Origin: an uncultured Eubacteriales bacterium
GTDB lineage: Bacteria > Bacillota > Clostridia > Oscillospirales > CAG-272
Assembly: GCA_934417455.1 (NCBI GenBank)
Contig: CAKRWK010000012.1
Coordinates: forward strand, 1-12,846
Direction: 5' to 3'
Length of the DNA stretch: 12,846 bases
Part shown: piece by piece, positions 6,707 to 12,846 of the stretch
Position numbering within the stretch: the stretch's first letter is position 1
How the letters are laid out: each line of letters opens with the position of its first letter
Position numbers and translations under genes: made by a program
Notes under the pieces: generated by a model
Told to the model about the DNA's origin: nothing
Databases searched by the model: none
What the model saw: only the letters and a program-made list of their open reading frames with translations

Positions 6707-8197
6707 ATGAAGAAATATATTATGGCCTTTGATCAGGGGACGACCAGTTCCCGATGCATTCTGTTTGACACCGCAGGCAATCTTGTCAATACCGCACAAA
6801 GAGAGTTTTCACAGATTTTCCCGAAGGAAGGATATGTCGAACACGACCCTATGACCATTTTTTCGACGCAGGTCGGCGTGGCCTCCGAAGCACTCATGAA
6901 AATCGGCGGCAAGTGGGAGGATGTGGCCGGTATCGGCATTACCAACCAAAGAGAAACCACCGTCGTATGGGACAGAAAAACAGGCGAACCCGTATACAAC
7001 GCCATTGTATGGCAGTGCCGCCGTACGGCGGACATGTGCCGTACACTCAAAGACCGCGGCTACGAGCCCATGATACGCGAAAAAACAGGTCTGCTTCTCG
7101 ACCCGTATTTTTCTGCCACCAAAATTGTATGGATTCTCGACCATGTACCGGGGGCGCGGGAACGCGCCAAACGCGGCGAATTGTGTTTCGGCACGGTAGA
7201 CAGTTTCCTGATTTTTCACCTGACCGGCGGAAAAGTACACGCCACAGACCCGTCCAATGCGTCCCGCACCATGCTTTTCAACATTCACACCTGTACATGG
7301 GACGACGAACTTCTCGCGCTGTTTGACATTCCGAAAGAAATGCTCCCGGAAGTCAAACCGTCCTCCGGTATTTTCGGCTATACCTCCGAGGCGGTTCTCG
7401 GCGCTTCCCTGCCCATCGGCGGCGTGGCCGGTGACCAGCAGGCCGCGCTGTTCGGTCAGCGCTGCTTTCGTGCCGGCGATTTCAAAAACACATACGGTAC
7501 CGGCGGATTTCTTCTGATGAACACGGGAGACACGCCGAAAATTTCCGACAACGGACTTGTCGCCACTGTGGCGTGGCAAATCGGCGACCGCGTGACCTCT
7601 GCGCGGGAAGGCTCCGTTTGTAACTGCGGGTCGGCTATACAATGGCTTCGCGACGGGCTGAAACTCATTGATTCCGCTGCCGACAGCGAATATTATGCCC
7701 GCAAAGTAAAAGACAGCGGCGGCGTCCTGGTCGTCCCCGCGGTTCAGGGGCTGGGCGCGCCGTGGTGGGATCCTTACGCGCGCGGCATTATTCTCGGCAT
7801 TACCCGTGCCACGACAAAATATCACATCATCCGCGCCACACTGGAATCCCTGGCGTATCAGACAGCGGATGTTCTGCAGATGATGAAACATGCCACCGGC
7901 CTTTCCGGACATGTGCTGAAAGTGGACGGCGGCGCCTCCGGCAACAGCTTTCTTATGGAATTTCAGGCGGATATTCTCGGCATGCGCGTAGAAAGACCGG
8001 CGTGTATTGAAACAACAGCACAGGGCGCTGCCTATCTTTGCGGTCTTGCGCTCGGTATATACACCTCCGTGGACGACATTGAAAACATCGGAAAAGAAGC
8101 CTGCGTATTTGAGCCTTCGAGCGATGACACATGGAGAAAAGAAAAACTGGACGAGTGGCATCGCGCAGTAGAACGGTCACTCGGTTGGAAAAACTGA
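6707..8197 (+). CDS. glpK: glycerol kinase
   Basis: GlpK phosphorylates glycerol to sn-glycerol 3-phosphate using ATP, trapping it in the cytoplasm. From the ATG at 6707 (GGAGG 6 nt upstream) the protein has 496 residues, the normal length; the in-frame TTG further upstream is rejected. FGGY landmarks: DQGTTSSR (9-16, phosphate loop), glycerol contacts Arg82/Glu83 (NQRETT), Trp102, Tyr134 (DPYFSATK) and catalytic Asp243 (AGDQQAALFGQ), the GTGGF adenosine loop (264-268), QGLGAPWWDPYARG, and VDGGASGNSFLM near the C-terminus. The HPr-phosphorylated His found before this Asp in many Bacillota GlpK (Tyr-His-Phe-Phe/Tyr-Gly) is missing; the sequence here is Glu-Ala-Val-Leu-Gly. EGSVCNCGSAIQWLRD also carries cysteines at sites that are usually Phe/Ala. 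No glpF or glpD is visible beside it. Confidence 0.97.
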   Translation: MKKYIMAFDQGTTSSRCILFDTAGNLVNTAQREFSQIFPKEGYVEHDPMTIFSTQVGVASEALMKIGGKWEDVAGIGITNQRETTVVWDRKTGEPVYNAIVWQCRRTADMCRTLKDRGYEPMIREKTGLLLDPYFSATKIVWILDHVPGARERAKRGELCFGTVDSFLIFHLTGGKVHATDPSNASRTMLFNIHTCTWDDELLALFDIPKEMLPEVKPSSGIFGYTSEAVLGASLPIGGVAGDQQAALFGQRCFRAGDFKNTYGTGGFLLMNTGDTPKISDNGLVATVAWQIGDRVTSAREGSVCNCGSAIQWLRDGLKLIDSAADSEYYARKVKDSGGVLVVPAVQGLGAPWWDPYARGIILGITRATTKYHIIRATLESLAYQTADVLQMMKHATGLSGHVLKVDGGASGNSFLMEFQADILGMRVERPACIETTAQGAAYLCGLALGIYTSVDDIENIGKEACVFEPSSDDTWRKEKLDEWHRAVERSLGWKN

Positions 8198-8200
8198 ATC

Positions 8201-8235
8201 AAAAAATCGGAAGCGTTTTTCGTTTCCGATTTTTT
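8201..8235. terminator. bidirectional terminator between glpK and the nucleotidyltransferase gene
   Basis: A6-TCGGAA (8201-8212) pairs with TTCCGA-T6 (8224-8235), extendable inward by three pairs to a 5-nt T loop. It starts 4 nt after the glpK stop and lies 9 bp beyond the stop of the convergent minus-strand gene. The T-runs on both strands suit termination from both sides. Confidence 0.93.
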
Positions 8236-8244
8236 ACATTTATT

Positions 8245-9714
8245 TCAAGGCAGTTTTCTGCTTTTCATAACGCGCACGGATGAAGAAAAATTTCCTCTTG
8301 CTGTTTTGCGAAAAGGCATGCGAACCCACCGAAAGACCCACATAACGGGCAAAAGCGGAGGAACGCGCCCGACGCACGGAAACGCCAGTTTCATATATGA
8401 ATACGGCGGGAAAATTTTTTCAAGCAGAAAACGTCCTTTGCCTACCGAACGCATCTGCCGCTCCATACGGCGGTCGAGCACTCCATAGGCACCGCCGCCC
8501 ATGGCCAAAGCCATATCTTCTTCCGAAACGACATCGTCCGTAAACAGACGATGCGCCGCGCCGGACATCTTGTCTCTGAAAATCCGAAGCCCCCACGCGT
8601 CAAGGTCGCGTTCGGCCTGTACGGTATCCGTATCGTTTCGCATGGATTCTTCCAATAAGAATAAGTCAAGAAACGACCGTATTCCCATGCCGCCCCCTTC
8701 TTCGCTGTGACGGTAAAAATGCGCAAGGAAGAATACATACGCGTCGCTTTTTGTCCATTCCATGCGACAGGTGTCCGTCGTGGAAAGCCGATGCCAAACA
8801 TCCGGAAAAACATTCCGAAGGCTTGTAAATTCCGGAGAAAACAACCTGTCATGAATTTCAAACGTATACATCGGTGCCTTGACGAACGTTGCATGCGCCC
8901 CCTGCCGTTCCTTGAAAGAAAAGCCCAGCGACTTCATTATGTCACAGACGCGCGGCATATCGCTTTCGCGAACCAATATATCCGTATCGGAAAAAGCCCG
9001 CATTTCGGGCGCAGGATACAGAGCGGCCAGCGATTCACCTTTCAACGGCAGATACGGAATGTCCTCTTTGTCGAAAGCGGCCGTTACTTTCCGCGTCTCG
9101 TTCCGGAACAGAATGCACCGGCGCAGATTGCGCAAAGCGGCTTCTTCAAAGTACTTTTCCGTACTTTCCGAAAACAAACCGGGATGTTCTCTTACGGCTT
9201 TGGCCGCCGTGGCAGTTACTTTGTGAAATTCACACAATGACAGCAGTTTCTTTTCGGACAGGTCATCGCCCGGTTCCGGCATCGCTCCCCTGCCGACGGC
9301 GCACATCAGAAGCCGGCGTAGAAAATCCCATTCGGCCGGCGGCCACGGGCGGCCGCGCGCCAACGTCTCGTTCACATACGATTCGTATGCGGGGTCCGCC
9401 ACGGAGACATAAGTTCCGTTTTTGAAATATCCTTCCAACCGTCCGACCATCCACCGATACGGGACTTTTTCCGTTTGTGTCCGGTTATCACCGCGTGTCA
9501 AGGCATATTTCTTTTCAAGAGACACGATTCTGTGAAGAACATACTGCCCTGACGGACGTCGGTAAAGCGGCACGTCGCCGACCTGCCAAGCGACCGGTAC
9601 GCGGCACACCCGGACGGCATCTTTTTCCTGGTTCAGGAGTGGCATCATGCTGTCTCCCGAAACGGGCTGAATGATATATCCGTCCCGCTCTATGATGTCC
9701 TTCGACGTTGTCAT
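8245..9714 (-). CDS. fusion protein: S24/S26-like (Sec11-type) peptidase fold plus nucleotidyltransferase (NTP_transf_5-like)
   Basis: The 489 residues show two regions. Residues 1-105 resemble the catalytic core of archaeal/SipW-type signal peptidases: PVSGDSMMPLL with candidate Ser22, a GDVPLYRR strand, VLHRIV with candidate His61, and LTRGDN with candidate Asp76. No transmembrane anchor or signal peptide is present, so a cytoplasmic role is likely and classical secretion processing unlikely. Residues about 150-470 match my memory of the uncharacterised nucleotidyltransferase family (PF14907-like): LPLKGESLAALY (222-233), the metal-binding DTDILV (243-248), FEIHDRL (285-291), the AHFYRHSEEGGGMGIRSFLDLFLL helix (331-354) and the aromatic/Pro-rich end PPYSYMKLAFP...PPLLPVMWVFRWVR. 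The ATG overlaps the stop of the kinase-like gene (ATGA), so the two are co-translated. A homologous nucleotidyltransferase (PsmN) acts with an HPr-kinase-like enzyme in pseudomycoidin lasso tailoring. Substrate here is unknown. Confidence 0.75.
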   Translation of the reverse strand: MTTSKDIIERDGYIIQPVSGDSMMPLLNQEKDAVRVCRVPVAWQVGDVPLYRRPSGQYVLHRIVSLEKKYALTRGDNRTQTEKVPYRWMVGRLEGYFKNGTYVSVADPAYESYVNETLARGRPWPPAEWDFLRRLLMCAVGRGAMPEPGDDLSEKKLLSLCEFHKVTATAAKAVREHPGLFSESTEKYFEEAALRNLRRCILFRNETRKVTAAFDKEDIPYLPLKGESLAALYPAPEMRAFSDTDILVRESDMPRVCDIMKSLGFSFKERQGAHATFVKAPMYTFEIHDRLFSPEFTSLRNVFPDVWHRLSTTDTCRMEWTKSDAYVFFLAHFYRHSEEGGGMGIRSFLDLFLLEESMRNDTDTVQAERDLDAWGLRIFRDKMSGAAHRLFTDDVVSEEDMALAMGGGAYGVLDRRMERQMRSVGKGRFLLEKIFPPYSYMKLAFPCVGRVPPLLPVMWVFRWVRMPFRKTARGNFSSSVRVMKSRKLP

Positions 9715-10487
9715 ATTTTTTTTCCTTCCTCCGCCGGTTTGTTTACGGTCGTCCGCCCGTCTGTCACTCTTTTTGCATATTCCGCCGCCATCGCAGGCAG
9801 AGACGTTGCCGGTGCCGTCGGGCTCATGGTGCAGTACAGGTCAAACAAAGGTACCTGCGACAAGGCGGAAAGAAGTGACAACACCGGTTGCAGATCCTGC
9901 GCATTTTCCGGACGGAAGGTCTGTCCATACAGAGCGGCAAAGGACGAAATACCGTTTGCCGGTTCTATGCGGTCGCGCTCGCCGCGGTGAAGAAAGCAAA
10001 TACCGCCGAGAGGCGCCGAAATGCGGCTCCCGAGATGATGTTTCCCGTTCCATGGGGTACCGTAAACCGTAAAACGACCGTTCTCTTCCCTGCGGCCAAG
10101 CGGTTTGTCGTCATTGATGTAGACAACTCTGTCGCCGTACATTTGCCGGCAAAGATCGGTATGCGTACTTTTTCCCGTACCGGATGGTGCGGTAAAAATA
10201 TATGCCGTGCCATCAAAGGCAATGGCACTGCCGTGGAACAAAAGCACGTTCCGGTGTGCCGCCACTGTCGAAAATTTGCGGTAAAAAGCAAGGCTTTCAA
10301 GGTATCCCGCCGGATAGTCCGTCCCTTCATCGCAGAGTTTTTTCTCCGCCGCAATATCCGCCTCCGTGATGTGAACCGAAACCAGCGGCGCAAGGTCGCA
10401 TTCATATCCGTGGCATTGTCTTGCGAGGTAATCATATGTATATTCGGCAAGCACCGGAATGCCGGCGAAAGAATATACCTGCTGCAT
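9711..10487 (-). CDS. HPr kinase/PEP-carboxykinase-like P-loop protein
   Basis: The 258-residue protein carries HGSAI (85-89), Walker A PSGTGKST (101-108), the acidic NDDKPL (125-130), and GTPWNGKH (143-150), the order seen in short HprK-related proteins rather than true HPr kinase. It lacks the long N-terminal domain and the classical C-terminal signature of HprK, and its end (about 240-258) is low-complexity and basic. Relatives of this kind phosphorylate Ser in lasso peptides (ThcoK/PsmC-type) or accompany other peptide and polysaccharide clusters; the substrate here is unknown. A perfect AGGAGGTGAG precedes the ATG at 10487. It is the first gene of a two-gene operon and overlaps the downstream gene by 4 nt. 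An A8 run sits just before the overlapping stop/start. Confidence 0.8.
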   Translation of the reverse strand: MQQVYSFAGIPVLAEYTYDYLARQCHGYECDLAPLVSVHITEADIAAEKKLCDEGTDYPAGYLESLAFYRKFSTVAAHRNVLLFHGSAIAFDGTAYIFTAPSGTGKSTHTDLCRQMYGDRVVYINDDKPLGRREENGRFTVYGTPWNGKHHLGSRISAPLGGICFLHRGERDRIEPANGISSFAALYGQTFRPENAQDLQPVLSLLSALSQVPLFDLYCTMSPTAPATSLPAMAAEYAKRVTDGRTTVNKPAEEGKKI

Positions 10488-10513
10488 GGCCTCACCTCCT
10501 TTTCGTTGCTCCC

Positions 10514-10542
10514 ATTATACTACTTTTTCATCCGTTTGTCTA
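10514..10542 (-). promoter_or_regulatory. sigma-A-type promoter for the kinase/nucleotidyltransferase operon
   Basis: Minus-strand TAGACA (10542-10537), 17-bp spacer and a perfect TATAAT (10519-10514), with the kinase-like gene's ATG about 27 bp downstream. Confidence 0.8.
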
Positions 10543-10576
10543 CCGTTTTTTATCCGTTCTTTTTTGCTTTTGCTCG

Positions 10577-10666
10577 TTTGTGCAACATGCACAAAAAAAG
10601 ACCGTTTTCTTTGTGTAAAACGGCATCATTTCTTGTACAATATGCCGAAATTTTGAAATTTAGGCA
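10577..10666. repeat. cluster of dyads in the divergent intergenic region
   Basis: Four symmetric elements lie between the divergent promoters. They are TTTGTGC-5-GCACAAA (10577-10595); CCGTTTT-8-AAAACGG (10602-10623); the 8-bp palindrome TTGTACAA (10633-10640); and the imperfect TGCC-x-AAATT-4-AATTT-x-GGCA (10643-10666), which ends 7 bp before the -35 of the plus-strand promoter. They are plausible operator sites; none matches a regulator I can name. The region has no gene. Confidence 0.45.
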
Positions 10667-10673
10667 GAACGGA

Positions 10674-10702
10674 TTGATTTTCATACGATAAAATGTTATA
10701 AT
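10674..10702 (+). promoter_or_regulatory. sigma-A-type promoter for the 44-residue peptide gene
   Basis: TTGATT (10674-10679), 17-bp spacer and a perfect TATAAT (10697-10702), about 40 nt upstream of the peptide ATG. It is divergent from the kinase operon promoter. Confidence 0.85.
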
Positions 10703-10741
10703 TCTACCATCCGATATTTCTTCCCGAAAGGAGAGTTTACA

Positions 10742-10876
10742 ATGGAAAACAACACGAAAAAAAGCGTCGTTTTTGAAGAGCCGCGCTTCGACGTGATTCA
10801 CTTCACGCCGGCCGACGTGATAGAAACCAGCGGAGAAGGCGGCATTGAACTTCCCCCTATTGACATCGATAAATAA
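10742..10876 (+). CDS. 44-residue acidic peptide, possible modified-peptide precursor
   Basis: This short gene has a strong ribosome binding site (AAAGGAG at 10727-10733, 8-nt spacer) and its own good promoter, so it is very likely expressed. The peptide begins MENNTKKSVVFEEPRFD, continues VIHFTPADVIETSGEGG and ends IELPPIDIDK. It has no signal peptide, transmembrane segment or cysteine. The layout resembles a leader-like N-terminal half with alternating hydrophobic residues (VVFEEPRFDVIHF), an Asp-Val-Ile-x-Thr-Ser motif near residues 25-30, a Gly-Glu-Gly-Gly break, and an acidic, Pro-containing tail. The Thr29/Ser30 pair could be kinase targets. I recognise no named family. Coupling with the divergent kinase and nucleotidyltransferase, and with the exported protein 107 nt downstream, suggests but does not prove a peptide-modification or assembly role. 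Confidence 0.75.
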   Translation: MENNTKKSVVFEEPRFDVIHFTPADVIETSGEGGIELPPIDIDK

Positions 10877-10903
10877 AACCGACCGTTTTTTCTTTCGGAA
10901 TTT

Positions 10904-10935
10904 GGCGGGCGGCACCTCTGTTTTTACTGCCCGTC
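10904..10935 (+). promoter_or_regulatory. stem-loop between the peptide gene and the exported-protein gene
   Basis: GGCGGGC (10904-10910) pairs with GCCCGTC (10929-10935; one G-U) around 18 nt. There is no T-run after it on either strand, so it is more likely an mRNA stability or processing element than a terminator, and the two genes may share a transcript. Confidence 0.3.
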
Positions 10936-10983
10936 AAAGAAACAGCTACACTTTTATTTTTACATAAGAAAGGATACACTGAC

Positions 10984-12846
10984 ATGAACAAAGGAAAACG
11001 CGCAAGAACCACACACCGAGTCCTTCTTCTGCTGTTGCTTTTCGCCTTATGCATGACGGCCGTCCCGACCGTTTTTGCGGCGGCGAGCGAAGGAAGCGGA
11101 GAAATCCGGAAAACCAGCATTTCCATCATGGAAAACGTAGACATTGTTTTCTGGACGGACATCACGGAATCTCAGGCCGACAAACAAGGAACTTATATGA
11201 CCTTCAATGACGGCGCCCCCGTCCGTTTTGAGTCCATGCGTGAAAAAGACGGACAAAGTTACGCCTGCTTCCGTTATACCGGCGTAACGCCGCAAAATCT
11301 CGGCCATGCCATAACGGCAAAAATGTACGTTGACGGTGTTCAGACGGATACCAGAACATACAGCGTAAAAGATTATTGCACCGCCGTGCTCGCCGACGAA
11401 AACGCGTCCGCAGGGCTGAAAACTTTGATCAGTGACCTTCTCGTTTACGGTGCGAAAGCGCAGATTTACGTTCAGCCGGACATCGCCGATACCGATTTGG
11501 TGACAACCGGCGTGACCGGACTCTGCCCCGGCGATATTCCGTCTGAATTTTCCGTTCTCATCCCGTTCTCAAAGAAAAACGACCTGACGTATGCCCCCAC
11601 GGCTGAAATCACAGATGCCGGACTTCTTCTGGAGAGCAGTATCGACGTATATTTTGAATTTACGGCGGAAGACTGCGAAGGACTTTTCGTCAAGTCTCGC
11701 ATCGGAAGCCGCGAAAGTACGCTGACGCCGGTCAGGCTGTCGGCAACGAACGGCACGGCCACCTACCGCGTCGTACTCAGCGATGTCCGCTTCGGAGAAA
11801 TATTCGATGAAATTTCGGCCGCCGTCTACAAAACAAAAGACGGCACCACACAGAAAATCAGCCAAGTTGTCTCTTACAGCGTCGCACAGTACCTGCATGC
11901 CTGCAAAATCGAAAGAGATGCCGGGACGGAACTGAAGGACCTCGTGTCTGCCATTTACCGGTATGGGCTTTCCGCCCATCTGTACACGGATAACCACAGG
12001 GTCTCCCTGCCCGGCACCGTGCGCGACGTTACAAGCACGTCCGGAAAGGACAAATACGCCAAAACAGACATGACCTGTGCTGTTTGCAAAGAGGTGACGG
12101 AAACGCTTGACACCGTTGCGTACAGAGATTATTCCTCCGGTGACGTCGGCTCGTTTTCCAACGAATCGAAATACGCCGTCATCACAAAAAACGGGTATCT
12201 TTCAATTCTGAGAAATGAAACGGAACTCACCCAGAACGCCAATATGGGGTATTACATCACGGAAGCCGGCTTTTCCTCCGCCGCCGGCGCGGCCATGAAG
12301 AACATGGGAACTTACCGTGCTTTTGACTCGACTTCGTTCACCTTTTCCTATAAAATCAAAGCCCCCGAAGCGGGACTTATTGCAACGTCCCTTGTCCTGA
12401 TGAACAGCAAGGGCGCGTGGGCAAGCGGCAACCGCGGCCTGACGGTTCTTTCGACCGGGACGGACGGCAGCATCACGCATGACACGTTTTGCGTGGCACC
12501 GGCCGGCACCGTCAATCCGGACACATGGACATCGATAACGGTGGTCATGGAGTTTGCCGACATTTACGGAACCCCCAGCCTTTATGCGGAATACTACGTC
12601 AACGATGTGTTCGTCGGAGAAGAATATTTCGGCAATACGCTCCTGGACGGTGCGGTGAATCAGATTCAGTTTGCCTCTGCCTTCACACCGACAACGGCAA
12701 CCGGAGCGGGAATTCTCTACGATGACATTGCCTTTTCCTACGGTGCCGTGCATTCGTACAACACATCCGGCGGCGAACGTGTGCGCTACCGCGAAGAACT
12801 GGAAGTACTCGACATCCGCGACAAAGTTCTCTGTGACTTTGACACA
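10984..12846 (+). CDS. large exported protein with YG-x-x-A repeats and LamG-like region (3' end outside window)
   Basis: The frame is open for 621 codons from ATG 10984 (AAAGGA, 9-nt spacer) to the right edge. The N-terminus is a clear Sec signal peptide: basic KGKRARTTHR, a Leu-rich core and a cleavage site near FAAA-SEG (about residues 33-35). Two related modules follow. Each opens with immunoglobulin-like beta strands and closes in a helix: SVKDYC...LKTLISDLLVYGAKAQIYV near 145-163, and SVAQYL...LKDLVSAIYRYGLSAHLYT near 317-335. I have seen this 'LLxYGxxAQxY' module in gut Bacillota surface proteins but know no assigned function. Residues about 365-370 hold a Cys-x-x-Cys pair. About 400-590 looks like a jelly-roll/LamG-type lectin fold (SFTFSYKIK, WTSITVVMEF, YDDIAFSYG). 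The end (EVLDIRDKVLCDFDT) may start another such domain. Cell-wall anchoring and enzymatic domains, if any, lie beyond the edge. Confidence 0.8.
   Translation, partial: MNKGKRARTTHRVLLLLLLFALCMTAVPTVFAAASEGSGEIRKTSISIMENVDIVFWTDITESQADKQGTYMTFNDGAPVRFESMREKDGQSYACFRYTGVTPQNLGHAITAKMYVDGVQTDTRTYSVKDYCTAVLADENASAGLKTLISDLLVYGAKAQIYVQPDIADTDLVTTGVTGLCPGDIPSEFSVLIPFSKKNDLTYAPTAEITDAGLLLESSIDVYFEFTAEDCEGLFVKSRIGSRESTLTPVRLSATNGTATYRVVLSDVRFGEIFDEISAAVYKTKDGTTQKISQVVSYSVAQYLHACKIERDAGTELKDLVSAIYRYGLSAHLYTDNHRVSLPGTVRDVTSTSGKDKYAKTDMTCAVCKEVTETLDTVAYRDYSSGDVGSFSNESKYAVITKNGYLSILRNETELTQNANMGYYITEAGFSSAAGAAMKNMGTYRAFDSTSFTFSYKIKAPEAGLIATSLVLMNSKGAWASGNRGLTVLSTGTDGSITHDTFCVAPAGTVNPDTWTSITVVMEFADIYGTPSLYAEYYVNDVFVGEEYFGNTLLDGAVNQIQFASAFTPTTATGAGILYDDIAFSYGAVHSYNTSGGERVRYREELEVLDIRDKVLCDFDT

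Noticed and set aside
6809..8161. 450-codon minus-strand frame opposite glpK
   Set aside because: It lies wholly within glpK, which has complete FGGY motifs, and lacks a plausible ribosome binding site and protein-like composition.
10611..10642. Second plus-strand promoter (TTGTGT...TACAAT)
   Set aside because: The spacer is 19 bp and the -35 weak; TTGATT-17-TATAAT nearer the gene is far better.
8245..10876. Lasso-peptide cluster
   Set aside because: A kinase-like and a nucleotidyltransferase gene fit lasso tailoring, but no Asn-synthetase-like cyclase, leader peptidase (B2) or recognition protein (B1) is visible, and the peptide lacks a clear lasso leader Thr and ring-forming pattern. Kept only as an analogy.
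10904..10935. Terminator between the peptide and exported-protein genes
   Set aside because: The stem lacks a following T-run on either strand, so termination is not supported.

Overview
The window looks like chromosome of a Gram-positive Bacillota bacterium, most likely a clostridial (gut-type) lineage of roughly 50% G+C. The grounds are the gene order rpsF-ssb-rpsR and ylxM-ffh-rpsP-khpA, the strong AGGAGG-type ribosome binding sites, the near-consensus sigma-A promoters with 17-bp spacers, and the U-tailed terminators. The species is not determinable from what I can read. No tRNA, rRNA, CRISPR array, insertion sequence or transposase gene is visible, and no gene-free stretch exceeds 300 bases.

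Left part (1-2541): the N-terminal half of uvrB (minus strand, running off the left edge) is divergent from the rpsF-ssb-rpsR operon (plus). The rpsF mRNA leader can fold so that its Shine-Dalgarno is paired, as expected for S6:S18 autoregulation. A bidirectional terminator separates rpsR from the convergent dgt gene.

Middle part (2542-8235): dgt (an HD-domain dNTP triphosphohydrolase) and rpsT (S20) lie on the minus strand, each with its own promoter. Divergent from rpsT is the SRP/ribosome operon ylxM-ffh-rpsP-khpA. The usual downstream neighbours rimM-trmD-rplS are absent. glpK (glycerol kinase) follows instead, behind a long hairpin with a U-tract that may be a terminator or attenuator.

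Right part (8245-12846): this is the accessory and most interesting region. A tightly coupled minus-strand pair (ATGA overlap) encodes an HPr-kinase-like P-loop protein and a 489-residue protein. The latter fuses a membrane-anchor-less Sec11/SipW-like signal-peptidase fold (Ser22, His61, Asp76) to an uncharacterised-nucleotidyltransferase domain of the NTP_transf_5 type. Divergent from them, behind a promoter flanked by several dyads, are a 44-codon acidic peptide gene and the 5' part of a gene for a large exported protein. That protein has two copies of a repeated 'YG-x-x-A' helical module and a LamG-like region. I infer a possible peptide- or surface-modification locus: kinase, nucleotidyltransferase, protease-like domain, small peptide and secreted partner. 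HPr-kinase-like and nucleotidyltransferase enzymes are known as tailoring partners in some lasso-peptide clusters, but no lasso cyclase or leader peptidase is visible here.
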